Below, in pieces: positions 8,685 through 17,518 of a stretch of 64,000 nt of DNA (position 1 is the first letter of the stretch; every line of letters begins with the position of its first letter). The notes under the pieces were generated by a model. It saw nothing but the letters and a program-made list of their open reading frames with translations, did not search any database and was not told where the DNA came from. The translations under genes were made by a program, and so were the position numbers. Source of the stretch: Methylobacter sp. S3L5C (GTDB lineage Bacteria > Pseudomonadota > Gammaproteobacteria > Methylococcales > Methylomonadaceae); NCBI RefSeq assembly GCF_022788635.1, contig NZ_CP076024.1:682001-746000 (forward strand). The letters run 5' to 3'.

Positions 8685-9608
8685 ATGAACTCTAGACTTA
8701 CCCTTGTCGGTATCCTGTTTTTTTTAACGGCTGGCTGTAGCAGTATCGAAAAATTAATTCCCGGTAACACGCTTGCCATGGATGCCGTTGGCTTGCCTGT
8801 TGGGGATTTGGCCGGTCTCGGGCCACAACAAGTAATTTCTACCAGAATGACTATAGATCATGATGGCGAAGAACTGTCAGTCGCCCTGTATCAACCTGCT
8901 CATGCTCCGCTAAATTCCCCCGCCATCGTTTTCTTGCCAGGCTTAATGGCTCCTGATGACCAATATGAAAGCTATGCTCGCGCACTTGCATCACGAGGAT
9001 TTATTGTCGCCGTACGTGGGTGGTATTCAATGTTTACCACTGATATTGAACTAGCACATGACGCAAACCTGATCGCCGACTGGCTGATCAGTACACAAAG
9101 TGTTGACCCCAAAAAAATTGGTGTCGCCGGTCATTCTATGGGGGGCAAGGACGCGATGCTTGCAGCATCCAGATACGGCGTTTTCGCCAGTGTGGTTGCC
9201 ATTGATCCTGATGACAACGGCAAGTTGTCTGTCGCACATGGCGGACTTATCTCCTTAATGCGCGCCCCTTTATTGCTTATCGGTGCGGAGGTTGCCTGGC
9301 AAGCGTCCAGCGTCTGTGCGCCGAAAGAAAACAACTACCAACGTTTTTTTGAGCAATCGCCGCCAGGCACCATTGAACTAACCCTAAAAGATGCCGATCA
9401 CGTACAAATGCTGGATGAGCCAGACCGTTTTGGTTACGGTATATGTCGTTGCGGCACTGCAGACTCTCGCCAAGTTCGTATTACGGCAAGACGTGCAACT
9501 GTCGGCTTTTTTGTCCAACATCTAATGGATGGTCCGGCGTTGCCAAAACCACAGCAAAGCGATGCGTTAATCAGGGTGGCTCAAAACAATCATATAATGG
9601 CAAAATGA
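8685..9608 (+). CDS. Alpha/beta-hydrolase lipoprotein
   Basis: 307 residues. A type II signal peptide ends in the lipobox LTAGCS (Cys near 18), so the protein is predicted to be membrane-anchored in the periplasm. The body is an alpha/beta hydrolase of the dienelactone-hydrolase/chlorophyllase-like group. It has the oxyanion region (FLPGLMAPDDQYESYARALA), then the nucleophile elbow GHSMGG (Ser near 155), the acid region (AIDPDD), and a candidate catalytic His in KDADHVQMLDEP. All catalytic residues appear present, so an esterase or lipase-like activity is plausible. The substrate is unknown. It is followed by an exported small protein gene 130 bp downstream on the same strand. Confidence 0.78.
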   Translation: MNSRLTLVGILFFLTAGCSSIEKLIPGNTLAMDAVGLPVGDLAGLGPQQVISTRMTIDHDGEELSVALYQPAHAPLNSPAIVFLPGLMAPDDQYESYARALASRGFIVAVRGWYSMFTTDIELAHDANLIADWLISTQSVDPKKIGVAGHSMGGKDAMLAASRYGVFASVVAIDPDDNGKLSVAHGGLISLMRAPLLLIGAEVAWQASSVCAPKENNYQRFFEQSPPGTIELTLKDADHVQMLDEPDRFGYGICRCGTADSRQVRITARRATVGFFVQHLMDGPALPKPQQSDALIRVAQNNHIMAK

Positions 9609-9741
9609 AGCTAATAAAATCAGTTAGGCTTTCTGAGCATTTCTGAATAATGAAAGAATATTGTTACGAGTCACCCAATGTAATTGGGTAGCATTGTTTT
9701 TCAGCTTTATGTTTATACCTCTCAACTCATCCGGAGTAACC

Positions 9742-10164
9742 GTGAATAGACTGTTTTGCATTTTGTTAGGTGTCATCTTGCTTGGCTCCGTTAAGGCAGA
9801 TGAAAAGGATTTTAGGTGTTTTAAGTCAATTAATTTAAAGACACCGCTTAAGCTTCAATTTATTTTTCAAACTGACAAGGATGACTTAGGATTCGTTAGT
9901 TACCAAAATGGTAACGGGGCTATTCCGGTAAAATTAATAAAAGAAAAAGAACTAAAAAGACTGCCGGGTGGCAGACCATCAGAGTTTGAAGCCCAATGGC
10001 AGGAAATGACTACCGATGGAACAGGTGGAATTTATAGGGTTATTAGCCAAGGTGCCATGATAAGCGACTTCCGATACCTTCGAAAAAAAGACGGCAAGGT
10101 ATTTCAGTTCCAGGAAGACATGGATGCATCTACTGAGAAAGGGTGCAATTGGAGTACAAAATAA
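9742..10164 (+). CDS. Small exported protein, unknown function
   Basis: The frame is open from a TTG at 9661, but the GTG at 9742 has a GGAG site just upstream and begins a clean signal peptide (NRLFCILLGVILLGSVKA), so I take GTG as the start (about 140 residues). The mature protein has two Cys (FRCFK and GCNWS near the end), which could pair, and a lysine-rich beta-like core. No family recognised. Analogous small single-domain periplasmic proteins are common in this group. It follows the hydrolase lipoprotein gene on the same strand and may be co-expressed. Confidence 0.55.
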   Translation: MNRLFCILLGVILLGSVKADEKDFRCFKSINLKTPLKLQFIFQTDKDDLGFVSYQNGNGAIPVKLIKEKELKRLPGGRPSEFEAQWQEMTTDGTGGIYRVISQGAMISDFRYLRKKDGKVFQFQEDMDASTEKGCNWSTK

Positions 10165-10512
10165 AATAAAATTTTCTGGGGGGATTAAGCTACAAGCCAT
10201 CGTTCCTCTCTTTGCTTTCCCCCCTACAAACCTACTCTTTTTAAGTATAAACGCAATGATAAAAATATTAAGCAGCAGCGCTCAAAAATATCTTTTTATT
10301 GTATTTCGCCTCGAGCGTAAAGTAACTTTTTAACAAAAATTAAAAAAGGTGAGGTAACTTTCTGGTATGAAATTAATAAAAGACCGCCTATTACGCCTAC
10401 TCTTTGCAGAAAACCTTTTATCGCAGTATCTATTAGTTCATAACCCAAGAAAGTCGCCTCACTCTCCGTATTTTCACACATCGAGCTTTTACAAAAAAAT
10501 AACAGCTATCTC
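10165..10512. other. Convergent intergenic region
   Basis: 350 bp between a plus-strand and a minus-strand gene, where transcription converges. It contains AT-rich stretches and short repeated AGTAACTTT / GGTAACTTT words near 10320-10360. A short plus-strand frame (from 10367) overlaps the end of the minus-strand paralogue and is judged spurious. No clear bidirectional terminator found. Confidence 0.3.
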
Positions 10513-11550
10513 TTATTTAAGAGACTTATGCATATTTTTTAATAGCTTGGTCATTTCACTTCGCGCTTGTTCGCCGCCGACAGAGTGTTTTAAGCTACTG
10601 CCAAAGCCAGCAACCTGATCAGTGAAAGTCCTATTCACATAGAAGACCAGCGAACCATCGCGATAAGGCAAACAAGCAATAGTAAGCTGATTGGAGTTAT
10701 ATGAATGCCCGGCATAAAATTGTCGGGAAATAATCAACTCGCCAGCATCCGTAGCCAACATAATGCGGTGAATCAGAATAGCCGTAGGCCGACTTTCCAC
10801 CTGACGATTACGCCAGAAAAAGGTCTCTTCGGCACCTGCTGGCAAAGCAGCGGGATAATTGAGCCAAGCCTTATACAATTCCGGAAAATAACGAGCTAGC
10901 ACTTTGCTGTTCAGCGTAGCTGTTCGAAGCTCCCCCCCGGGATTGGCTTCCGCTCCATTACCGCGATCATAAGTTGCAATTCCCTTCAAGCCATTCTTGC
11001 GATAAGCCTGCCAACGTTGCCATAAAATTTTCCGGTAAGCTTGTGATGATGCATCAGGTTGTGTGGAACTGGTAGTCTTTAATACCTGAAACTCTTCAGT
11101 CGATAGGTTAAATTGGCTGCCTGGCGTTGCCGCCAAAAAATTGGCGGCTTCATCACTCCCGGCTTTGAAACCGAATCCTTTGAATGCATCCAGTGTTGCC
11201 TGTAACGGAATCACACCCTCTTTAGCAACCTCGGTATCTATTGATACCAAACCTTTACTCCTGATAATCCCTGCCATTTTAGATGGCGCTACCGGAAAAT
11301 ACATGGCGGCACCTGCTGCCAACTCTTTTTCGTCACCCTCTGCAACATTAAAAAAAACGACTTCACCCTGATTTAGCTTGGCAACATCTTGTTGCTGAAT
11401 GCCAAGTTGTTGAATCAACTCTTGAGAATCCGGCAAGCTTGCGGCAAACACGGGAAAACCACCCATTAAAACCAGCATAAAAATCATCAAATAGCCTATT
11501 TTATACTTTTGAAGCACAACATTTTTTACTGTTATATATTGATCAGACAT
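10513..11550 (-). CDS. Exported 345-aa protein of unknown function, paralogue 2
   Basis: 345 residues, the same length as the protein at 5394-6431 and collinear with it over the whole length. Shared blocks include LPDSQELIQQLGIQQQDVAKL, EVVFFNV, AAMYFPV-PSK, DAFKGFGFKAGSD, ATPGSQFNLS, YRKILWQRWQAYRKNGLKG, YDRG, YFPELYKAWLNYP, FFWRNRQV, SRQFYAGHSYNSNQL, and FTDQVAGFGSSLKH near the end. A hydrophobic signal-like segment lies at about 20-38. The strong preference for conserved aromatic and Gly positions says both copies are under selection. No known domain recognised. A GAGGAT ribosome-binding site precedes the ATG. The two copies lie 4 kb apart, both on the minus strand, with unrelated plus-strand genes and an IS remnant between them. 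Confidence 0.68.
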   Translation of the reverse strand: MSDQYITVKNVVLQKYKIGYLMIFMLVLMGGFPVFAASLPDSQELIQQLGIQQQDVAKLNQGEVVFFNVAEGDEKELAAGAAMYFPVAPSKMAGIIRSKGLVSIDTEVAKEGVIPLQATLDAFKGFGFKAGSDEAANFLAATPGSQFNLSTEEFQVLKTTSSTQPDASSQAYRKILWQRWQAYRKNGLKGIATYDRGNGAEANPGGELRTATLNSKVLARYFPELYKAWLNYPAALPAGAEETFFWRNRQVESRPTAILIHRIMLATDAGELIISRQFYAGHSYNSNQLTIACLPYRDGSLVFYVNRTFTDQVAGFGSSLKHSVGGEQARSEMTKLLKNMHKSLK

Positions 11551-11616
11551 GGCGTTAATCCTCTATAAGAAAAATAAATAAAAATGGGCAGAGTAATTTG
11601 AGCTTACCCAGCCTGG

Positions 11617-12273
11617 CTAATGACCAAGCGCCTTGAAACCTGCCCAGGCAATCTCAACGCCAATGCATAGCACAAAAAAGGCGAGAATTTTTGATATGGC
11701 CAAGGCAACGTCAGCTGAAAACCGCTTCGTCATAAATTTGAGATTTCGGTAGCAAATCGATACGACTAAACACGTTAAAAAAATCCCGATAATTGCGGCT
11801 CCTTGTTCCAACGTAACCAGGAGCATGGATTCTCGATTCAAATGAGCACTAAAGGTCAAAACTACTGCCAGACCTCCCGGGCCTATCGTCAACGGAAAAG
11901 TAAAGGGATAAAAAGCCTTCGGCTCAATTGCTGTGTAAGGATAATCCGGACTCTCTTCAGAGGGAGGTTTACCGGTCTCTTTTTGATTCAATAGCTGCCA
12001 TCCCATCAATGCCAAAACGATCCCTCCCGAAAACTGGACTACCGGGATGGAAATTCCAAAAAGTTTCAGGATATAGCTGCCGAAAAAAAAGAAAAAGGCT
12101 AATAAAAGAAAAGAATACAGGGCTATTCTTCTCGACATCGACTTCCAGGTTTGATCGTCAACCTCTCGGGTCATCCCGTAAAGAATAAGAGCCGTCCCGA
12201 TGGGATTAATCACCGGGAACAATGCAGCGAAAATCATGGGGATAAGTTTTAAAGCAATAAATAAACTGGTCAC
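11617..12273 (-). CDS. MarC-family integral membrane protein
   Basis: 218 residues with six hydrophobic segments. The MarC hallmarks are FPVINPIGTALILYGMT in the first loop and AFYPFTFPLTIGPGGLAVVLTF in the middle; both are half-membrane NPxG/GPG repeats. The function of the family is unproven; older links to multiple antibiotic resistance have been withdrawn, and no transport substrate is known. The start is a GTG that overlaps the stop of the decayed TPR fragment upstream (GTGA), so it may once have been translationally coupled to that gene. Intact. Confidence 0.85.
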   Translation of the reverse strand: MTSLFIALKLIPMIFAALFPVINPIGTALILYGMTREVDDQTWKSMSRRIALYSFLLLAFFFFFGSYILKLFGISIPVVQFSGGIVLALMGWQLLNQKETGKPPSEESPDYPYTAIEPKAFYPFTFPLTIGPGGLAVVLTFSAHLNRESMLLVTLEQGAAIIGIFLTCLVVSICYRNLKFMTKRFSADVALAISKILAFFVLCIGVEIAWAGFKALGH

Positions 12274-12482
12274 TTCACACCTTCCAACTCTACGATTAAC
12301 GACTCTATTTCTTTATTGCCCGGCAATGCTTCGGCAGCTTTTCTTTTCAAACAAGCGCCCCTTTGTTGTCGCCAGCCTCGCGCTGTATGGAAATCAATGT
12401 ACTGAGTATCTGGCGCAAGCTTGCCGGCCTTGGCAAATTCTTGTAGCGCCGTGGTTTTATCTGCTTTACGTACCAATATCAA
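12270..12482 (-). pseudogene. Frameshifted tetratricopeptide-repeat remnant
   Basis: A 70-codon frame begins DKTTALQEFAKAGKLAPDT, a recognisable TPR helix pair, then loses the pattern. The next frame gives QREAGDNKGALV in the expected TPR position, and the original frame resumes with KAAEALPGNKEIESL. This means at least two compensating frame changes. I read it as the last two repeats of a decayed TPR protein; the rest is gone. It ends at the GTG start of marC. A translated product would be a short fragment without obvious use. Confidence 0.5.
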
Positions 12483-12540
12483 GCCTCTTGGTTGAGTTGC
12501 TGTTTTTTAAGCAACCCAACTACCTGTATTAAAAAACTAA

Positions 12541-13104
12541 TTAATCAGGATTAATTTGACTGATTTTCGAGCCTTGCAGTCCCAAGCCGGCCATCAAACC
12601 TTTCTGACCAAAAATAAACGCATACACTCCGTCTTTCGCTGTCGTAGTTGTTAGTGATTTAGCCATGCCCTTATCAACAACAACAATACTCGGGCCAACA
12701 CCGACTTCCCAGCCTTCACTACGATTAAGGTAGCTCAACGAGGCATTGTCCATAAAAAACAATGCATAACTGAACGATTGTACGCCAGCTTGCAAACCAT
12801 ACGACCCGGCGACGATATTATAATAACCAGCAGTTCTACCGTTCTTAAACAAGGCACCACCACTGCCATATTGAGCACCGACCAGAAAGCCGGCTTTAAC
12901 AATACCAGGAAATACTAATATACCTTTAGCTCGCCGCCCCAACTGTCTGGCCTCCGGATTACTTGCATAAAGACTCTGTAATGCGGCGTTGGAGTCACGA
13001 GTAATATCCACTGAGGAATTCGCCAACTGTCCGCCCGTCGATTGACAGCCAGCAAGAGCAATCAGGCTTATCAATAAAAGACCTAACCATTTATTATTTA
13101 ACAT
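12541..13104 (-). CDS. SYLF/YSC84-type lipid-binding lipoprotein
   Basis: 187 residues. A type II signal peptide ends with the lipobox IALAGC (Cys near 20). The rest is a SYLF (YSC84-like, DUF500) domain: ARQLGRRAKGILVFPGIVKAGF, GAQYGSGGALFKNGRTAGYYN, SYGLQAGVQSFSYALFFM, and the terminal KDGVYAFIFGQKGLMAGLGLQGSKIS. In eukaryotes this domain binds phosphoinositides. Bacterial members are envelope lipoproteins of unclear role, commonly linked with stress. An AGGAGA ribosome-binding site lies before the ATG. Intact, probably monocistronic. Confidence 0.85.
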   Translation of the reverse strand: MLNNKWLGLLLISLIALAGCQSTGGQLANSSVDITRDSNAALQSLYASNPEARQLGRRAKGILVFPGIVKAGFLVGAQYGSGGALFKNGRTAGYYNIVAGSYGLQAGVQSFSYALFFMDNASLSYLNRSEGWEVGVGPSIVVVDKGMAKSLTTTTAKDGVYAFIFGQKGLMAGLGLQGSKISQINPD

Positions 13105-13283
13105 ATTTATCTCCTGTTACTTTAATTGTTTATTGAATTAATTTTGGTATTTTTCCGGACTAACATCAATCATTGTCCCTATGAGGGAAATGTAACGGCT
13201 TGTAACTCATTATTTTTTAATTTAAGAGTAAATTGTGCTCTGGAACAGGCCATTTTTAGAGTAACGTTTTAATCACTACCCTC

Positions 13284-14714
13284 TCAACGTTCAAGATAAA
13301 CTTCCAGGCGCCCCTCGCGCACCGCCTGTACCAACCCCTGATAATCCTGCTCATTCTGGTCGGCATAGCTTTCAGAAAAATCAGCCAGCGCCTCATCAAA
13401 ATCTTCTTTCTTGCCCAGATAACCGGCAATTTTCGCAGCATCTCCCGAGCGGGCATGCGCACGCGCCAGTGCCCAACCGCAATATCCAGCGTACTGATTC
13501 ATCACATCGGGTCCCATCAATTCGACTAGTGGCTTGATCTTCATATCCCGCATTTGCCGGATATAAAAGTGGTTGCCTTGATTAGTCTCAGCCCAGCCAA
13601 GAAAGATATCGCTCGCCGACTGCATCAATCGTTGCCCCATAGCCACGCGTTGACCATGATTCGGGTAAATGCTCCGTCCGGCATAAGGCTCAAGGACTGA
13701 AGCGTTTGCTTGCTTCACCTGTAGAAACAACGGATCGTCAGCCCCCCCCATCAGGAGCATAATAGCGCAGCGAGTGCCGACACTGCCGATCCCGACTACT
13801 TTCATAGCCATGTCCTTTAATTCATAACGATCCAGCAATAGCCGCCGATCCTCTGCCAGCGTAGCTCGGTAACCCTCAAAAGCTTCGCGTACACGGGCTT
13901 TCACCACTTCCTCTTCCTCGGCCTGGAGATGGAAGATCAGCGGTGGATTGTCACGGATGCGATGTACACCGCCCTCGAAAGTCACCAATTCGGGAAAATC
14001 CTCATCCAACACATCACGATCATGGGCTTTTGCAGCCCGTTTTTTAGCTCGTTCCTTAGTTGTATCATCCTTGATCTGCTCAACCATCTCGTCGGCATCA
14101 ATACTGAAATACCAAACATCAAGCACCCCCATTCTGGAAAATTCGCGCATCCGCTCACGGTAACTGCGTACGCAACCCTGTGCCGCCACACGCGCTTCGC
14201 CGGCGGTAAAACCATTATGCCGCCCGGCAACCACAAAGCTGGCGGCAAGGCGTTTGATATCCCACTCCCAAGGTGCCGGCAGGGTTTCATCGAAATCGTT
14301 GATAGCGAAGATCAACCGCCGTTCCGGCGTTCCAAAAGCACCGAAATTAAGCAGATGACAATCGCCGCACGCTTGTACACGAATACCCGTGGATGGCAAG
14401 CCCGCAAGATCGGCCGCCATAATGGCCGCTGTTCCCCGGTAAAAAGCGAACGGCGATTGCATCATCCGGCCATAGCGGATAGGTAACAGTTCAGGTACAC
14501 GACCGATGCTTGATTCAATCAGTTGCTCAACAGGATCGCGGCGATGAGCAGGAGCATGCCACTGCGTATGGCTTGCCAGCGGCACCGCAAGACGCATCGC
14601 CTTGCCTTCGTCCTTACGATCTGTTCGCGAGCGCCGATCTACCGTGATCGGCTGCGCAATCTTGATAGGGGCGCTGTCTTTATCAGCATGTTTTTTGAGA
14701 GCCTCTTTTTTCAT
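13284..14714 (-). CDS. DUF2252 family protein
   Basis: 476 residues. The whole protein matches DUF2252: RRDPVEQLIESS, RYGRMMQSPFAFYRGTAAIM, the CGDCHLLNFGAFGTPER block, INDFDETLPAPWEWDIKRLA, and VGIGSVGTRCAIML. The fold is distantly related to aminoglycoside phosphotransferases and other protein-kinase-like enzymes. The HxxNFG and DFDE motifs would be the catalytic and metal-binding parts, and both are present. The substrate is unknown. No signal peptide, so it is cytoplasmic. An AGGGGAA site precedes the ATG. It is followed by the SYLF lipoprotein gene but separated by 180 bp. Confidence 0.83.
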   Translation of the reverse strand: MKKEALKKHADKDSAPIKIAQPITVDRRSRTDRKDEGKAMRLAVPLASHTQWHAPAHRRDPVEQLIESSIGRVPELLPIRYGRMMQSPFAFYRGTAAIMAADLAGLPSTGIRVQACGDCHLLNFGAFGTPERRLIFAINDFDETLPAPWEWDIKRLAASFVVAGRHNGFTAGEARVAAQGCVRSYRERMREFSRMGVLDVWYFSIDADEMVEQIKDDTTKERAKKRAAKAHDRDVLDEDFPELVTFEGGVHRIRDNPPLIFHLQAEEEEVVKARVREAFEGYRATLAEDRRLLLDRYELKDMAMKVVGIGSVGTRCAIMLLMGGADDPLFLQVKQANASVLEPYAGRSIYPNHGQRVAMGQRLMQSASDIFLGWAETNQGNHFYIRQMRDMKIKPLVELMGPDVMNQYAGYCGWALARAHARSGDAAKIAGYLGKKEDFDEALADFSESYADQNEQDYQGLVQAVREGRLEVYLER

Positions 14715-14855
14715 TCTTATTTCCCCTCACTTCAAATTATTTTTGATTAAAGCCCTTAACAATATGAATTAAAATAGCACCTGATTAGCAAGCTATTTTC
14801 ATAACTTGTAGAAGCGAATAAATTTGTCCCTATGGAGAAATAATTTTTCGCCACA

Positions 14856-16046
14856 TCACAACAAAATTCCCAGCAAGCGTTTAATCATATCTTCCAGAGA
14901 AATCATTGTTAAGGCCAATGGCAACACGGGAGCCAAAGCTGCGATAACGGTTTGTAGCACTACCGTCTTACCGAACGGAAACGGTCGCATACTTTTAACG
15001 ACTTCAAAACTACCGGCCAGGTCATTCAAGGACTGAATATCCCCGCTGCCGACTAATTGTTCATCCTGCGGTGCTCCACCGCGCAACCATTTTTGGTCAA
15101 ATTCCTCAACGTAGCGGCTGGCCAGTGCCCCATACTCAAGTAACCCTTGCCGTTTGGTTTGCGCCAGAAGAGGAGCAAATACGCATAAGGGCCCCAGTAC
15201 AAGTATCAGACAAAAAACGGTAAAGGCCACGATCTCCGGCTTAAAATTTAGCAGCGTATCGCTTTGATAGAAAATATGGTTGGCAATCTGGCCTGCAAGC
15301 AAGGTACCTTGTGACAGTAATAAAGGCATAAATGCAGCGGCGCTACCCCCAAGAAAACCAAGCCCTCCCGCGCAATCGGGATGAGTCGGCACAATATGCA
15401 AATCCAGACGGGAAACTTGCCATAGAAATCTCGCCCAAATAAAAATGCGAAAGTACCAGCGCAATAACAGAAACTGAAAAACCGGAATACTGACATAAGC
15501 ATACCAATATCCAGATGGAGAAAATCGGTGCTGGCCATCCGCCCAAACCGCATACCAAGTAACCGCTGTCAGCGCCAGTTGACTTGACCATAAAAAGTGG
15601 CCCACCGTCAACACCAGAACAATCAGAAAAATCTCAATTACTATCGAATTACGTAAGAGCATCGCCGAATCAATAGCCGCTTCAAACTTCGGCCGGGTCT
15701 TTAGCGGAATAATTCCGCGCTCGATAAATTGTTGCACAATTAATCTGATGCGCTTGTGAACCAGGATTTCTGCCACCAACAGCAATGGTAAGGACACCAA
15801 AAAGCGAAGGTGTGCATCAATATCATAAAAGAAAGGGACTTTACTAGCACCACCAAGCAAGTCACCAGATAACACCGAGAGTAACAATAACGGCAACCAG
15901 GTAAATAGAGAAATAACGATCACTCTACGCTTGACCAAATTAAGCGTATCAGTAGTTAGCCTCGCACGGATAAAGAACTGAAACAGGGGGCCACCCAGAA
16001 CCAAGGAAAAGTCATCAGGTTGTTTACTCTCGGATGAAGATTTCAT
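14856..16046 (-). CDS. Conserved integral membrane protein, unknown function
   Basis: 396 residues with about seven predicted membrane helices (near 42-62, 86-104, 135-155, 178-198, 239-260, 275-297 and 365-385). Between helices there is an arginine-rich cytoplasmic region (LVHKRIRLIVQQFIERGIIP) and a conserved-looking loop (RLDLHIVPTHPDCAGGLGFLGG) containing His/Asp/Cys residues. I know homologues of this type only as 'hypothetical membrane protein' in proteobacteria. It lies between a lipoprotein hydrolase gene (24 bp upstream, same direction) and the DUF2252 gene, so it is probably in an operon with the hydrolase. Confidence 0.65.
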   Translation of the reverse strand: MKSSSESKQPDDFSLVLGGPLFQFFIRARLTTDTLNLVKRRVIVISLFTWLPLLLLSVLSGDLLGGASKVPFFYDIDAHLRFLVSLPLLLVAEILVHKRIRLIVQQFIERGIIPLKTRPKFEAAIDSAMLLRNSIVIEIFLIVLVLTVGHFLWSSQLALTAVTWYAVWADGQHRFSPSGYWYAYVSIPVFQFLLLRWYFRIFIWARFLWQVSRLDLHIVPTHPDCAGGLGFLGGSAAAFMPLLLSQGTLLAGQIANHIFYQSDTLLNFKPEIVAFTVFCLILVLGPLCVFAPLLAQTKRQGLLEYGALASRYVEEFDQKWLRGGAPQDEQLVGSGDIQSLNDLAGSFEVVKSMRPFPFGKTVVLQTVIAALAPVLPLALTMISLEDMIKRLLGILL

Positions 16047-16070
16047 AACGTTTTTAATACCCCCCTATTT

Positions 16071-17372
16071 TCACTTTACTTCTTTTACAAACTCGCAACG
16101 TTGCTTAATCAATGGTGATGCACCTGGATTACCGATACCTCTGGCAATCATGGCAATCACTCGATCATCCTGATCATAACCGACATGAGCTTGCATGGGA
16201 TTGGCAAGATCAGCCATACCAAAAGCATCCATGACCTTGGCAATATTGATATTGACATTGGTGATCTTCGCACAAAGCCGGGAATCAATATATTTTTCAG
16301 AAAAACCGGGTGGTATGCCATAACTTAACAGGTCATTCGGATCGCTAAAGGCAACAATCTCGGTTTCTTTGAGCATGCGCTTTTTATAATTAGCGCCACC
16401 AGGATAGCAATAACTCGCCTCCTGTCCCGCCACTTCAGGAAGTTCACGGCCCAATTGCAACATCGGCAGCTGGTTGGACAGCATAAAAAAAGGAATATGC
16501 TTGCTTTGCAATGCGGCAATGGCTTTTGTAGAAAGGGTATATTGCTTGATTGAACCTAAATGTTTTTCTGGATTTGCCAGCAAAGAAGCAATACGCTGCA
16601 TACCATCCATGACGATACGACTACCTAAACTATGAGAAATAATGACATAGTTATCGTTGGCAATACGGTCGGCATTGGAATCGTTCAACCCCAGGCAGGC
16701 ATGTTTACCGCTGCTTGGAAGCTCTCCCCAATCTTGGGTCGCCATCCAACAGAATGACTGTGCGTATGCTGCCAGAATTGGCACTCGGCTTTGTCCCAGG
16801 TAAATAATAGGATCGGGGCCGGTATCGTTACTGAACTTTTTCAACATACCGTTAATTCTGGCTCTGCGAAAGTCGTATTCGCCTGACGTATCGAAGTTAA
16901 GCAATGCTTTTTCTTGCCGGGTAATTCCCGACCAGGTCAATTCGTAAAAGGTCAGTTCTTGGCCATTTTGCTCGTTGAGCAAATGGGTTACCCGTAAATT
17001 ACCGAGATCCTTGTCCGGAAATAAAGGGGTATTTAGATCAATATTTTTCTGGCCTTCAGAGCGCACGTTCAGGTTTAACTCCTTGGCCAACTTCTCCAGA
17101 AACTGAGTGGTATAACCAGGCGTATGATCCCCTACCCCATGCACAAAAAGCACCTTGGTTTTACCTTGTTTTTTGGCCAAATCGGCGGTAATACCCGTAA
17201 AAGCTTGGCCCCACACCTGGCATTGCCGACTATCTTCATTTTCAGACTTTTCCAAAACGGCTTCGGCAGCCCCCTTACCAAGACTTGCGCAACCAGATAA
17301 CAAGTGCCCGGTAGCAAGACATAAAAATAGCAATAGGGTTTTTACCGCGCAAATATTAGAATATTTATTCAT
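16071..17372 (-). CDS. Alpha/beta-hydrolase-like lipoprotein
   Basis: 433 residues. The signal peptide ends in the lipobox LLSGC (Cys near 28), so it is anchored in the membrane facing the periplasm. The body has alpha/beta-hydrolase features: a first strand and oxyanion turn (KVLFVHGVGDHTPGYT), and a nucleophile elbow ISHSLGS (Ser after VII) that is the SHSLG version of GxSxG. Possible acid and His partners are in FSDPNDLLSYG and AHVGY near the end. Five or more Cys after the lipobox suggest disulphides. Substrate unknown. An AGGAAG site precedes the ATG. The membrane-protein gene follows after 24 bp in the same direction. Confidence 0.68.
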   Translation of the reverse strand: MNKYSNICAVKTLLLFLCLATGHLLSGCASLGKGAAEAVLEKSENEDSRQCQVWGQAFTGITADLAKKQGKTKVLFVHGVGDHTPGYTTQFLEKLAKELNLNVRSEGQKNIDLNTPLFPDKDLGNLRVTHLLNEQNGQELTFYELTWSGITRQEKALLNFDTSGEYDFRRARINGMLKKFSNDTGPDPIIYLGQSRVPILAAYAQSFCWMATQDWGELPSSGKHACLGLNDSNADRIANDNYVIISHSLGSRIVMDGMQRIASLLANPEKHLGSIKQYTLSTKAIAALQSKHIPFFMLSNQLPMLQLGRELPEVAGQEASYCYPGGANYKKRMLKETEIVAFSDPNDLLSYGIPPGFSEKYIDSRLCAKITNVNINIAKVMDAFGMADLANPMQAHVGYDQDDRVIAMIARGIGNPGASPLIKQRCEFVKEVK

Positions 17373-17518
17373 TAATTTCTTCCTGTGCGTAGTGGAGAAG
17401 AACGTTATTAAATGCGTATTTTTCTGATTGCCATAGTGATGAACGGCTATTTACTAACAAATATAGCTCTATATTTGTCTTTCGTCCTGATTTTAGCTAA
17501 AAAAATATCACTGTGCTA

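Noticed and set aside
10367-10618. An 83-codon plus-strand frame
   Set aside because: It overlaps the 3' end of paralogue 2 on the other strand; its tail is antisense to conserved codons.
13929-14486. A 185-codon plus-strand open frame opposite the DUF2252 gene
   Set aside because: Composition and lack of a start signal point to a shadow of the well-supported minus-strand gene.
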